Below are positions 43,256 to 51,919 of a DNA stretch of 64,000 nt, piece after piece. How positions within the stretch are numbered: position 1 is the first letter of the stretch; every line of letters starts with the position of its first letter. The notes beneath the pieces are model-generated. The model searched no databases, was not told where the DNA came from, and worked only from the letters and a program-made list of their open reading frames with translations. The DNA lies in assembly GCF_014306155.1 (NCBI RefSeq), contig NZ_JACRWH010000002.1:1-64000 (forward strand), read 5' to 3'. Made by a program: the position numbers and the translations under genes. This DNA is from Holdemanella hominis. Its GTDB lineage: Bacteria > Bacillota_I > Bacilli_A > Erysipelotrichales > Erysipelotrichaceae.

Positions 43256-43960
43256 ATGCGTAGAGCCATTCTCTTTTTAGTTTTTGCGTTGTTTTTAGCG
43301 ATGGTCATTCAGCCAAATTTAAATAAACAAATTAAAGAAAAATCAAAAATCGATGTTCCTGAACAAACCAATTCGACAATTATTACCAATGATACAGTTG
43401 ACAATTCGCGCTGCAAATCGAAAGCTGTCATCTGTATTGATGCAAGTCATGGAGGTAGTGATGCAGGATATACAAGTGATGGACAGACGAGTGAAAAAGA
43501 TCTAAACCTGATTATTGCCAAGAAGATTGGAGACAGCCTAGCTTCGGTAGGATATAACGTCGTGTATACAAGAAGTGATGACTCTTCTCTTTCAACAGAA
43601 GATCGTATTACTTCAATCAATTCGCAAAAGGCAAAGTATTTGATTTCCATTCAAATGAATTCAAGTTCGGATTCTCTATCCAAAGGCTACTCCATTTTTA
43701 CGCAGCCTAACGATAATATGATTCAGCTTGCCAAAAAACTTGCCCAAACCATGAATTCCATCAACCTATCGCAATTTGAAGGTATTGATTCGGATCATTA
43801 TGAAAACTTCCCTATCTTATATGATAGTCAAATTCCTTCGATTCTATTAGAACTTGGATATTTAAGCAATAGTGAAGACTACACAAAATTAACGGATGAA
43901 ACTTTCCAACAAAAGATTGCGAATGCGATCACAGAAAGCTTTTTAGATCAAATCAACTAA
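43256..43960 (+). CDS. N-acetylmuramoyl-L-alanine amidase-like protein (Amidase_3, CwlD-like)
   Basis: 234 residues from the ATG at 43256 (AGGAGG 6 nt upstream). One N-terminal membrane helix or signal (about 4-20), a short linker, then an Amidase_3 domain: DASHGGSDAG with zinc ligand His65, SEKDLNL with Glu80, and LLELGYLSN with the catalytic Glu199. Odd: the third zinc ligand, normally His in SIHxN, is Gln133 in LISIQMNSS. The protein may therefore be a weak or inactive amidase, or a binding protein. Family members trim peptides from glycan strands outside the membrane. It is divergent from scpA. Confidence 0.85.
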   Translation: MRRAILFLVFALFLAMVIQPNLNKQIKEKSKIDVPEQTNSTIITNDTVDNSRCKSKAVICIDASHGGSDAGYTSDGQTSEKDLNLIIAKKIGDSLASVGYNVVYTRSDDSSLSTEDRITSINSQKAKYLISIQMNSSSDSLSKGYSIFTQPNDNMIQLAKKLAQTMNSINLSQFEGIDSDHYENFPILYDSQIPSILLELGYLSNSEDYTKLTDETFQQKIANAITESFLDQIN

Positions 43961-43981
43961 CACTCTTCGGAGTGTTTTTTT
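43959..43981 (+). terminator. Terminator after the amidase-like gene
   Basis: AACACTC (43959-43965) and GAGTGTT (43970-43976) pair around a TTCG loop and are followed by T. The stop codon abuts the stem. Confidence 0.88.
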
Positions 43982-44012
43982 GTGCTATAATTAAAAGAAA
44001 AAGAGGTAATTT

Positions 44013-44525
44013 ATGGAAGAAAAATTAATATATAAAGGAATTATTTTTGATTTGGTCCAAAAAGATGTTGAAATCAAGAATAAAACCTATAAAAGAGACA
44101 TCATCCGTCATCCAGGTGGTGTAGGTGTGATTTGTATCGTTGATGGTAAGATCTTGCTTGTAAGGCAAGAGCGTCCAGCTATTGGTAAAGAAACATTAGA
44201 AATTCCGGCAGGTAAACTCGAATATGGTGAAAATCCAATGGAATGTGGTCTTCGTGAATTAAATGAAGAAACGGGTATGGCTTGTGATAAGCTAGAATTA
44301 TTATTAAGTTTTGTATCCACTCCAGGCTTTTGCGATGAAAGAATCTGGATTTATAAAGCGATCAATCCAAAAAAAGCGGATATAAAACTTAGCTTAGATG
44401 AAGATGAAGAAATTGATACTTTGTGGCTAGATTTAGAAACTGCCTTTGAGTATACAAGAAACGGAAAGATTGATGACGGGAAGACTGTGATTGCGATCAG
44501 TCAAATGATGGCAGAAAGGAATTAA
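44013..44525 (+). CDS. nudF: Nudix hydrolase, ADP-ribose pyrophosphatase type
   Basis: 170 residues. A perfect Nudix box begins at GKLEYGENPMECGLRELNEE (about 67-86) and ends TGM, with the E-x-x-E-E metal ligands. The N-terminal EEKLIYKGIIFDLVQKDVEI and the preceding EIPAGK loop are typical of the ADP-ribose pyrophosphatase (NudF/YqkG) group, which splits ADP-ribose into AMP and ribose 5-phosphate. AGAGGTAAT lies upstream of the ATG. It leads a plus-strand run with tiny spacing to the next three genes (4 bp, then two overlaps), so it is probably in one transcript with them. Confidence 0.9.
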   Translation: MEEKLIYKGIIFDLVQKDVEIKNKTYKRDIIRHPGGVGVICIVDGKILLVRQERPAIGKETLEIPAGKLEYGENPMECGLRELNEETGMACDKLELLLSFVSTPGFCDERIWIYKAINPKKADIKLSLDEDEEIDTLWLDLETAFEYTRNGKIDDGKTVIAISQMMAERN

Positions 44526-44529
44526 GATT

Positions 44530-45726
44530 ATGAATTTTGTGGTGATTTCACCAAACTATCCAGAAAGCTACTGGATGTTTTGCAGGGGTTTAAAAGAAAA
44601 TGGAGCTAAAGTTTTAGCCATTGTTGATACACCCTACAATCAATTGAAACAAGAATTAAAAGAATATTGTGACGAGATCTATGTCGTAAAAAGTTTCCAT
44701 GATTATGATGAAATGGTCAAAGCTTGTGGTTATTTTACATTTAAGTATGGAAAGATTGACTGGATTGAATCCAATAATGAGGCTTGGTTGGATTTAGATG
44801 CACGTCTTCGTGATGATTTCAATGTGAAAACAGGTTTTTCTCTAGAAAGAATTGAAGAACTTCAATCTAAGTCACAAATGAAAAAATATTATAAAGAAGC
44901 TAATGTTCCAGTGGCAGATTATAGAGTACTACATACACTTAAAGATGGCTTAGATTTTGCCAAACAAGTAGGCTATCCATTAGTCATGAAACCCGATCAT
45001 GGTGTAGGTGCAAGCATGACTTACAAGATCATGAATGCTGAACAATTAGAATCCGTATATATGCAGACAAAGGATCATGTGATGATTCTAGAACAATATA
45101 TCGATGGAGATGTCTTTACCTTAGATGGTATTTGTGATGAAAACGGGGATATTCGCTATTTAAATAGTTTAGAATATGTCGGTAATTGTATGGATTCTGT
45201 GCTTTACCAACAAAGTATTGGTTGTTATACAACTTTTGAGATCAGTGATGAATATCGTGACATTGTACAAAGAACAATCCATGCGTTTAAAATCAAGAAT
45301 CGCTTCTTCCATTGCGAATTCTTTCGATTGAATCATGATGTGCAAGGTTTAGGCGAAAAGGGACGTGTCTTTGGTTTAGAAGTGAATTTCAGACCACCAG
45401 GAGGATTCTGTCCGGATTTAATGAATTATGCCGGAGAATTGGATGTTTATCGTTTATGGGCCGAAGTCATCTTGAAACAAAGTGCTTCTTATTCAAAGCT
45501 TAGAAGATATTCGGCTGGTTTTGTAGGAAGAAGAAACTCCATCAAATATCGTTTTACAGTAAAAGAAGTGGAAGAGATGTTTAAAGAAGATATGATTGAA
45601 GTCTTATATCTTCCTGAAGCTTTTGCGGCTGCGATGGGCGATGTCGCAATTGTTGCCAAATTTACAAGTCCTGCAAGGCGAGATGAATTCTTTAAGAGTG
45701 CATTAAGAAGGAAGGATCGATTATGA
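44530..45726 (+). CDS. ATP-grasp ligase-like protein
   Basis: 398 residues. N-terminal pre-ATP-grasp domain (about 1-110, starting MNFVVISPNYPESYWMFCRG), then an ATP-grasp fold: YPLVMKPDHGVGASMTYKI (about 150-170) as lysine/glycine-rich loop, VMILEQYIDGDVFTLDG, and the Mg-binding segment FGLEVNFRPPGGFCPDLMNY (about 284-303). It resembles the biotin-carboxylase/CarB-like ATP-grasp enzymes that activate a carboxylate as acyl phosphate and join it to an amine. Substrates are unknown. Overlaps the next gene by 4 bp. Confidence 0.8.
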   Translation: MNFVVISPNYPESYWMFCRGLKENGAKVLAIVDTPYNQLKQELKEYCDEIYVVKSFHDYDEMVKACGYFTFKYGKIDWIESNNEAWLDLDARLRDDFNVKTGFSLERIEELQSKSQMKKYYKEANVPVADYRVLHTLKDGLDFAKQVGYPLVMKPDHGVGASMTYKIMNAEQLESVYMQTKDHVMILEQYIDGDVFTLDGICDENGDIRYLNSLEYVGNCMDSVLYQQSIGCYTTFEISDEYRDIVQRTIHAFKIKNRFFHCEFFRLNHDVQGLGEKGRVFGLEVNFRPPGGFCPDLMNYAGELDVYRLWAEVILKQSASYSKLRRYSAGFVGRRNSIKYRFTVKEVEEMFKEDMIEVLYLPEAFAAAMGDVAIVAKFTSPARRDEFFKSALRRKDRL

Positions 45727-46478
45727 TCGTTGAAAAAGAACTTTTCATGACAAAGCTTAATGACACAAGAAAAATCTTTATTTATTTACCCGATGACTAT
45801 GATACAAGTAATAAACAATATCCTGTTTTATATGCCTTTGATGGACACAATATCTTTTTAGATGCATATGCCACTTATGGCAAGGCTATTCATATTCAAC
45901 AACATATAGAAAAGCTAGGTATCGATATGATTGTTGTTGGACAAGAATGTAGCCATGTTGGAAATAATCGCTTAAAGGAATACGCTCCCTACTCTTTCTA
46001 TGATCCGGAATATGGCTCTTTTGAAGGTCAAGGAGAAGAAACGATGGATTTTTTCGTACATGAATTAAAACCTTATATAGATGATCACTATAGAACCAAA
46101 AAAACAAGAAAGAATACATTTATTGGTGGAAGCAGCTGTGGTGGTTTAATGGCTTTATATGCAGCCTATGCCTATTCCAATGTATATTCAAAGGCCATTG
46201 TGATTTCTCCTTATGTATTAGAAAGTATGGATGCGATTCTGAAAGATATCCATCAAAGTCATATACAAAAGAACACTTCTATCTATCTATCTTGGGGTTC
46301 AAATGAAACAAGCTTGATGCATGAATTTGTTTGGCAAACAAAAGCTTGTACAGAAATTGGCAATGCCCTGTCTAAAAAAGGAGTCAACGTCTTGTACAAT
46401 GTAATTCCTGAAGGAAGACATTGTGAGGAAGACTGGGAAAAAGAATGTGATACATTCCTTCCTTTCTTGGTACAATGA
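45723..46478 (+). CDS. Esterase, alpha/beta-hydrolase fold (PF00756-like)
   Basis: 251 residues. Nucleophile elbow GGSSCGG (135-141, Ser138), early PVLYAFDGHNIF (34-45), an acidic residue after strand 7 and the catalytic His in PEGRHCEEDW (H233), the pattern of esterase-D/enterochelin-esterase relatives. No signal peptide, so likely cytosolic. In family context it hydrolyses acyl esters or lactones. Embedded by 4-bp overlaps between the ATP-grasp and phosphatase genes, which implies related substrates, perhaps removal or trimming of the ATP-grasp product; that is inference. Confidence 0.82.
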   Translation: MIVEKELFMTKLNDTRKIFIYLPDDYDTSNKQYPVLYAFDGHNIFLDAYATYGKAIHIQQHIEKLGIDMIVVGQECSHVGNNRLKEYAPYSFYDPEYGSFEGQGEETMDFFVHELKPYIDDHYRTKKTRKNTFIGGSSCGGLMALYAAYAYSNVYSKAIVISPYVLESMDAILKDIHQSHIQKNTSIYLSWGSNETSLMHEFVWQTKACTEIGNALSKKGVNVLYNVIPEGRHCEEDWEKECDTFLPFLVQ

Positions 46479-47548
46479 ATCGAAGTGTAGTGATTCAAAA
46501 GCTTGAAACAAAAGCTAAACGTAAGATTGTCATTAGTGATATCCATGGAAATTTAGATTTATATTTAAAATTATTAGATCAAATTTCTTATAAGCCCAAT
46601 GAAGATTGTTTGATTCTTTTAGGAGATTTAATTGAAAAAGGAAAAAGAAATCTAGATACCCTGCATTATATTATGCACCAAGTACAAAATGAAGATGTAC
46701 ATTGTATCATGGGAAATTGTGATTTTATTGCGAAGAATGTTCTTTATTCGTATCGCTTAGATTTTTTAAAACATGTGCTTGGTTTTCGTAAAGAAAGTTT
46801 GATTCATGAAATGGCAAGAAATCTAAATTTTGAGATTACACATAATAGTAATATGGCAAATGTTTGTCAGATTCTAAGAAAGCACCATTTAAAAGAATTA
46901 TGTTTCTTAAATGATTTACCTCATGTTTTAGAAGATGAAGACCATATTTATGTGCATGCGGGCATTGAATCAAATGAAAATTATGGAACCGATTTTAAAC
47001 AAGTCATGACCCATGCCTTCTTTTTAGAAACAAACGAAGTTTTCAAAAAGAATGTCGTAGTAGGCCATATGCCTGTAACCGAATATTGTACGCATATTGC
47101 CTCTTTTGATCCTATTTATGATGCAAAACATAATATTTATAGTATTGATGGTGGTAATATGGTGAAATATGGCGGTCAATTAAATGCCCTTATATTTGAA
47201 GACAATACCGTAAAAATGGATCGATGTGATTTTCTTCAAGAAAGAAAAGTCATTCATGATGTCAAATATCATACACAAATTCCCTTCTTTATTACTTTTA
47301 ATCATGGTAATATTCAAATCCTTGAACAACATTCGATACAATCAAAAGTATATTGTCCCTACAACAATCGTACATTCTGGGTTGAAAATGAATTTGTGAC
47401 AAAAGACATGAAGGCGTATGATTATACAAATTATGAGATTCCATTAAAAAAAGGCGATACCGTCAAAGAGGTATTCGCCTATCAAGATAAAGTTCAAATC
47501 AAAAAGAATGGTATACTAGGCTGGACCTATCGTTCGAACCTAGAATGA
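46475..47548 (+). CDS. PPP-family metallophosphatase with C-terminal SH3-like tail
   Basis: 357 residues. Calcineurin-like phosphoesterase core: SDIHGN (21-26, metal ligands D22/H24), LLGDLIEKGK (48-57, D51), GNCDF (80-84, Asn81), YVHAGIES (metal His) and VVGHMPV (His). GDLIEKGK and GNCD replace the usual GDxVDRG and GNHE, as in bacterial Ser/Thr or diadenosine-tetraphosphatase relatives. The last 60-70 residues (GDTVKEVFAYQDKVQIKKNG, LGWTYRSNLE) look like a bacterial SH3 fold, usually a ligand- or wall-binding module, but no export signal is present. Start overlaps the esterase by 4 bp. Confidence 0.82.
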   Translation: MNRSVVIQKLETKAKRKIVISDIHGNLDLYLKLLDQISYKPNEDCLILLGDLIEKGKRNLDTLHYIMHQVQNEDVHCIMGNCDFIAKNVLYSYRLDFLKHVLGFRKESLIHEMARNLNFEITHNSNMANVCQILRKHHLKELCFLNDLPHVLEDEDHIYVHAGIESNENYGTDFKQVMTHAFFLETNEVFKKNVVVGHMPVTEYCTHIASFDPIYDAKHNIYSIDGGNMVKYGGQLNALIFEDNTVKMDRCDFLQERKVIHDVKYHTQIPFFITFNHGNIQILEQHSIQSKVYCPYNNRTFWVENEFVTKDMKAYDYTNYEIPLKKGDTVKEVFAYQDKVQIKKNGILGWTYRSNLE

Positions 47549-47550
47549 TA

Positions 47551-48585
47551 CTATTCTTTTTTTTCGATTGCTTGTTCTAAATATGTGATCAATGCATTGA
47601 CTTCATCTTCACTTGTGTGCCAACTTGTTACGAATCGAATGACATAGTGATCATCGCATTTTTCCCAGATTTCAAAATCAATGTTTTCACTTAAGAATTG
47701 GTATTGTTCCTTTGATACATTCACAAAAATCTGGTTTGTATCACTCTTCATGAATAAGGCATAGCCAAGTTCTTGTAGTTTAGATTGAATTTTCTGTGCT
47801 AAAACAACCGATTGCTTGGCATATCCAAAGAAAGCATCGTGCTCAAATAAGCCTAAGAATTGAATACCTAAAAGCCATCCTTTGGCAAGCATTGCTCCAT
47901 TTTGTTTCATCACAAAACGGAAATATGGCTTTAATTCAGGATTGGAGATGACAACAGCTTCTCCCATTAAAGCTCCATTTTTTGTACCGCCAATATAGAA
48001 TACATCACAAATATTAGCCAGGTCATTTAAAGTATAATCTACAGTGGATAAGGCAACACCTAGTCTTGCACCATCCATCATTAAATATAGACCTAATTCA
48101 TCGCAAACCGCACGAATGTTTTTTAATTCATCTAATGTATACACCGTTCCGTATTCTGTGGCATTGGAAATATAAACCATTTTTGGATAAACCATGTGTT
48201 CATATGAGAGCATGTGTGCATCAAATACTTTACGAATATCGCTAGGATTGATCTTTCCAGCATAATTATTTACCTGAATTACTTTATGTCCTACAGCTTC
48301 AATCGCACCCGTTTCATGGGTGGCGATATGTCCTGTATCACAGGCAATCACGGCTTCAAATGGTTTTAAGCAAGCTTTGATGATGGTTTGGTTAGTAATC
48401 GTTCCTCCAACTAAAAAGTGGATATCTACATCGTAGTCTGGAATATGTTTTTTAATGGTTTCTTTGGCATTTTGACAAATCTCATCCATACCATACCCAG
48501 TAAAAGAATGACCGTTGGTAGTATTCATATATTCCATGATTTCTGGAATACATCCTTGGCCATAATCATTTCTAAAAAATAACAT
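47551..48585 (-). CDS. ltaE: Low-specificity L-threonine aldolase family PLP enzyme
   Basis: 344 residues from MLFFRNDYGQGCIPEIMEYM (ATG 48585, GGGAG 9-10 nt upstream). Beta-eliminating lyase / threonine aldolase fold: DGARLGVALS (pyridoxal ring Asp) and the Schiff-base lysine in YIGGTKNGALMGEAVV. GHIATHETGAIEAVGHKVIQ matches the aldolase group. It cleaves threonine or allo-threonine to glycine and acetaldehyde. It is convergent with the phosphatase gene with only 2 bp between stops and no visible terminator. Confidence 0.88.
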   Translation of the reverse strand: MLFFRNDYGQGCIPEIMEYMNTTNGHSFTGYGMDEICQNAKETIKKHIPDYDVDIHFLVGGTITNQTIIKACLKPFEAVIACDTGHIATHETGAIEAVGHKVIQVNNYAGKINPSDIRKVFDAHMLSYEHMVYPKMVYISNATEYGTVYTLDELKNIRAVCDELGLYLMMDGARLGVALSTVDYTLNDLANICDVFYIGGTKNGALMGEAVVISNPELKPYFRFVMKQNGAMLAKGWLLGIQFLGLFEHDAFFGYAKQSVVLAQKIQSKLQELGYALFMKSDTNQIFVNVSKEQYQFLSENIDFEIWEKCDDHYVIRFVTSWHTSEDEVNALITYLEQAIEKKE

Positions 48586-48614
48586 CTTTATCAACTCCCA
48601 AAACCATTGTAGCA

Positions 48615-48640
48615 CAAAAAACAGGTCATTTGACCTGTTT
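48615..48640 (-). terminator. Terminator of the butyrate operon
   Basis: AAACAGGTCA (48619-48628) pairs with TGACCTGTTT (48631-48640); on the minus strand a T-run follows. It lies 8 bp after the CoA-transferase stop. Confidence 0.9.
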
Positions 48641-48647
48641 ATTCAAT

Positions 48648-50198
48648 TTATTCTTCTTTTAAACCCATGATTTCATCCGTAAATAGACGTGCATCCATCA
48701 ACTTCAAATCTTCAGCGATGTATGGCTTAAATTCCATTTGATCTAATACATCTTTTTGTAAATCTACACCTGGAGCGATTTCGATCAATGTTAATTTACC
48801 ATCAATTAACTTAAATACGGCACGCTCAGTGATATATAAGATTTTTTGACCTGTTTCATTCGCATAATCTGCTGAGAAAGTAACCTGTTCAATATGGTTC
48901 TTGAATTTTTTGATTTGACCTTCTTGATCAATTGTCAATTTACCATTACCAATTGTTTCTTTTAAACCTTTAGCTGTGAATGTTCCACAATAAACAACAA
49001 CTGGTGATGTTTGGGTAATATTAATAAATCCACCACATCCAGCAATTTTTGGTCCAAAACGAGAAACGTTGATATCACCTTTTGGATCACATTCAGCAAG
49101 TCCTAAGAAAGCTTGGTCTAATCCACCACCATCATAAAAGTCAAACTGATATGTTTGGTCAATGATTGCATCTGGATTTGTACATGCACCGAAGGCAGTT
49201 CCATTCATTGGAACACCACCAATTCCTCCAGCTTCTACAGTCATCTTAAGTCCTGGTAAACCTTCTTCATTGGCAACATTTGCGATACCTTCTGGCATAC
49301 CAATTCCCAAGTTGATAACAGCTGATGGATCCAATTCCATAGCAGCACGACGACAAACAACTTTACGTGCATTTAAGGGCATTGGTTCAATTGAATTAAC
49401 TGGTACACGAATTTCACCACAGAATGATGGATTGTATGGATCTGAGTAAGTTTGCCAGTGATTTTCTGGATTTGCAACCACGATTGCATCAACATAAATA
49501 CCAGGAATCTTAACATCCATTGGTTTTAATGAACCGCGTTCTACGATTTTTTCTACCTGTAGAATAACTTTACCACCACTGTTTTTAACAGCTTGGGCAA
49601 TACTGATTGAATCAAGAGTAGCTGCTTCTTTACACATTGAGCAGTTTCCATCTTCATCGGCATATGTACCACGAATTAAAGCAATATCCAATGGGAATGA
49701 TTTATAACGTAACCATTCTTCTCCATCCATATTGATTAATTCAACTAAGTCTTCTTTAGTGCGTTCATTCATTTTCGCACCTTCTATACGTGGGTCAATA
49801 AATGTTTTCAAACCTATTTTAGTGATAACGCCAGGACGGTGTCCAGCAATTTCACGGAACATCAAACTAATGGTTCCTAGTGGTAAGTTGTATCCTTCTA
49901 CTTTATTCTCAAAAACTAATTTTTGGAAAGTAGGAATCAATCCCCAGTGACCACCAATAATTCTTTTTAACAATCCTTCGTGACCTATGTGGTTCAATCC
50001 AAGATCAGGTGTTCCATCTCCTACACCTGCAGAGAACATAACTGTTAAATCTCTAGGGTGTCCAGTTTCTAAGAAACTCTTTTCAATGGCAACACTAAGT
50101 TCTTGAGGGTGACCCATCCCAATAAATCCACCAACACCAATTTTATCGCCATCTTTGATCAAACTGATGGCTTCTTGGGCTGACATTACTTTTGACAT
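48648..50198 (-). CDS. Acyl-CoA:acetate / 3-ketoacid CoA-transferase (YdiF type)
   Basis: 516 residues, a fused alpha-beta family I CoA-transferase. GVGGFIGMGHPQEL near residue 22 opens the alpha part; NLGIGMPEGIANVANEEG opens the beta part, and the catalytic Glu lies in TVEAGGIGGVPMNG (about 332). Fusion and length match YdiF-type acetate CoA-transferases. In this cluster it most likely exchanges CoA between butyryl-CoA and acetate (or acetoacetate), making butyrate and acetyl-CoA without butyrate kinase. It is the last gene of the bcd-etfB-etfA-hbd-crt run. No ptb/buk genes are in view. Confidence 0.9.
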   Translation of the reverse strand: MSKVMSAQEAISLIKDGDKIGVGGFIGMGHPQELSVAIEKSFLETGHPRDLTVMFSAGVGDGTPDLGLNHIGHEGLLKRIIGGHWGLIPTFQKLVFENKVEGYNLPLGTISLMFREIAGHRPGVITKIGLKTFIDPRIEGAKMNERTKEDLVELINMDGEEWLRYKSFPLDIALIRGTYADEDGNCSMCKEAATLDSISIAQAVKNSGGKVILQVEKIVERGSLKPMDVKIPGIYVDAIVVANPENHWQTYSDPYNPSFCGEIRVPVNSIEPMPLNARKVVCRRAAMELDPSAVINLGIGMPEGIANVANEEGLPGLKMTVEAGGIGGVPMNGTAFGACTNPDAIIDQTYQFDFYDGGGLDQAFLGLAECDPKGDINVSRFGPKIAGCGGFINITQTSPVVVYCGTFTAKGLKETIGNGKLTIDQEGQIKKFKNHIEQVTFSADYANETGQKILYITERAVFKLIDGKLTLIEIAPGVDLQKDVLDQMEFKPYIAEDLKLMDARLFTDEIMGLKEE

Positions 50199-50219
50199 TT
50201 AAATCATCCTTTCAAATAA

Positions 50220-50999
50220 TTATTTGTTTTTAAATTCTTTTTCTTTTACTTTGTTTACGAAGCATTCCATTCCGTAAGTTTGATCTTCTGTTGCGAAGCA
50301 ATCCGAGAAATCTTTTACTTCGATAGCGATAGCTGAATCCATATCTGTTTGAAGTCCAGCGTTGATTGCTTTTTTAGATTGAGCAACAGCAATTGGAGCG
50401 TTCTTGCAGATTCCATTAGCCATCTTTAAAGCAGTTGCCATTAATTCTTCTTGAGGAACGACCGCATTTACTAATCCAATAGCCAATGCTTTATCTGCTT
50501 TGATATTACGAGCTGTAAAGATCATTTCTTTAGCAATTCCAGCAGGTACTAAACGAGCTAAACGTTGAGTTCCACCAAAACCTGGAGTAATACCTAATCC
50601 TACTTCTGGTTGTCCAAATACAGCATTTTCAGCCGCAATACGAATATCACAAGCCATGCTTAATTCACATCCACCACCTAATGCAAAACCATTTACTGCT
50701 GCAATTACTGGGCAGTGTAAAGTTTCAATTTGACGGAAGATTTTGTTTCCGTAAGCTCCATATTCAGCAGCTTCTTCAACAGTTTTGTCTTTCATTTCAG
50801 CAATATCTGCACCAGCAACGAATGATTTGTTTCCAGCACCAGTGATAACTACACAATAAGTATCTTTATCTGCTTCTACTGTATTCACAGCTTCTTCTAA
50901 GTCGTTTAATACAGCTGTTGATAAAGCGTTTAATGCTTTTTCACGATTAATTGTGATAATTGAAACGTGACCTTGTTTTTCTAATAATACGTTTTCCAT
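50220..50999 (-). CDS. crt: 3-hydroxybutyryl-CoA dehydratase (crotonase)
   Basis: 259 residues. Enoyl-CoA hydratase fold with oxyanion and catalytic segments SFVAGADIAEMKDKTVEEAA (about 60-79) and NGFALGGGCELSMACDIRIA (about 104-123), then FGQPEVGLGITPGFGGTQRL with the second catalytic Glu. Converts 3-hydroxybutyryl-CoA to crotonyl-CoA. GGAG precedes the ATG. It follows hbd by 63 bp containing a hairpin. Confidence 0.95.
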   Translation of the reverse strand: MENVLLEKQGHVSIITINREKALNALSTAVLNDLEEAVNTVEADKDTYCVVITGAGNKSFVAGADIAEMKDKTVEEAAEYGAYGNKIFRQIETLHCPVIAAVNGFALGGGCELSMACDIRIAAENAVFGQPEVGLGITPGFGGTQRLARLVPAGIAKEMIFTARNIKADKALAIGLVNAVVPQEELMATALKMANGICKNAPIAVAQSKKAINAGLQTDMDSAIAIEVKDFSDCFATEDQTYGMECFVNKVKEKEFKNK

Positions 51000-51021
51000 G
51001 ATTGTTCTCCTCTATATTTAA

Positions 51022-51052
51022 ATAAAAAGTGAAACAACGAGTGTTTCACTTT
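51022..51052 (-). terminator. Intergenic hairpin between hbd and crt
   Basis: AAAGTGAAACA (51026-51036) pairs with TGTTTCACTTT (51042-51052); on the minus strand it is followed by TTTTTATTT. It is strong enough to terminate, so crt and the CoA-transferase may be expressed at a lower level than hbd, or mRNA is processed here. Confidence 0.65.
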
Positions 51053-51062
51053 AGTTATTTCA

Positions 51063-51899
51063 CTAGTTGTAGCTGTAGAATCCTTGTTTAGTTTTTTGAC
51101 CTAATTTTCCAGCACGAACCATTTTCTTTAATAATGTACATGGACGATATTTTGGATCTCCTGTTTCAGTATATAATACTTCCATTACATCTAAAACAAT
51201 ATCCAATCCAATTAAGTCACCCAAAGCCAATGGTCCCATTGGGTGGTTAGCTCCAAGTTTCATAGCTGTATCGATATCTTCAACACTTGCCAATCCTTCT
51301 TGGTAAATGAAGCAAGCTTCATTGATCATTGGAATTAAGATACGGTTAACTACGAATCCAGGTCCTTCAGCAACTTCTACTGGAGTTTTCCCTAATGATT
51401 TAGAGCATTCGATGATAGCTTCTTTTGTTTCAACTGGAGTGTTTTCACCAGAAATAACTTCAACTAATTTCATACGATCAGCTGGGTTAAAGAAGTGCAT
51501 GCCGATAACGTTGTGTTTGATTCCATTAGCAATTTCAGTAACACTTAAACTTGAAGTGTTTGTTCCGAAAATGCAGTCTTCTTTACAGATTTCATCTAAA
51601 GTCTTGAATAAGTCTTTTTTGATTTCCATTTTTTCAAGAACAGCTTCAACGATTAAATCGCAGTCAGCTAAGTCTTTGTATTCACCAGCAGTTAAGTTAG
51701 CTTTGATACCTTCTGCTTTTTCAGCAGTCATTTTTTCACGAGATACTAATTTATCTAATTTAGCACAAATTTTGTTGATACCATTTTGCGCCCATTCGAT
51801 TTTAATATCACACACAGTTACATTGTATCCAGCTGTAGCAAATGCATTGGCAATACCTTGCCCCATTGTTCCAGCACCAATAACACCTACATTTTTCAT
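51063..51899 (-). CDS. hbd: 3-hydroxybutyryl-CoA dehydrogenase
   Basis: 278 residues. NAD-binding VGVIGAGTMGQGIANAFA at residues 4-20, catalytic His in GMHFFNPADRMKLVEVI (about 137) and Glu partner, NRILIPMINEACFI (Asn), and GANHPMGPLALGDLIGLD. Reduces acetoacetyl-CoA to 3-hydroxybutyryl-CoA. Standard length for clostridial Hbd. Follows etfA by 20 bp. Confidence 0.96.
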   Translation of the reverse strand: MKNVGVIGAGTMGQGIANAFATAGYNVTVCDIKIEWAQNGINKICAKLDKLVSREKMTAEKAEGIKANLTAGEYKDLADCDLIVEAVLEKMEIKKDLFKTLDEICKEDCIFGTNTSSLSVTEIANGIKHNVIGMHFFNPADRMKLVEVISGENTPVETKEAIIECSKSLGKTPVEVAEGPGFVVNRILIPMINEACFIYQEGLASVEDIDTAMKLGANHPMGPLALGDLIGLDIVLDVMEVLYTETGDPKYRPCTLLKKMVRAGKLGQKTKQGFYSYN

Positions 51900-51919
51900 T
51901 TTAAATATGCTCCTTTTTA

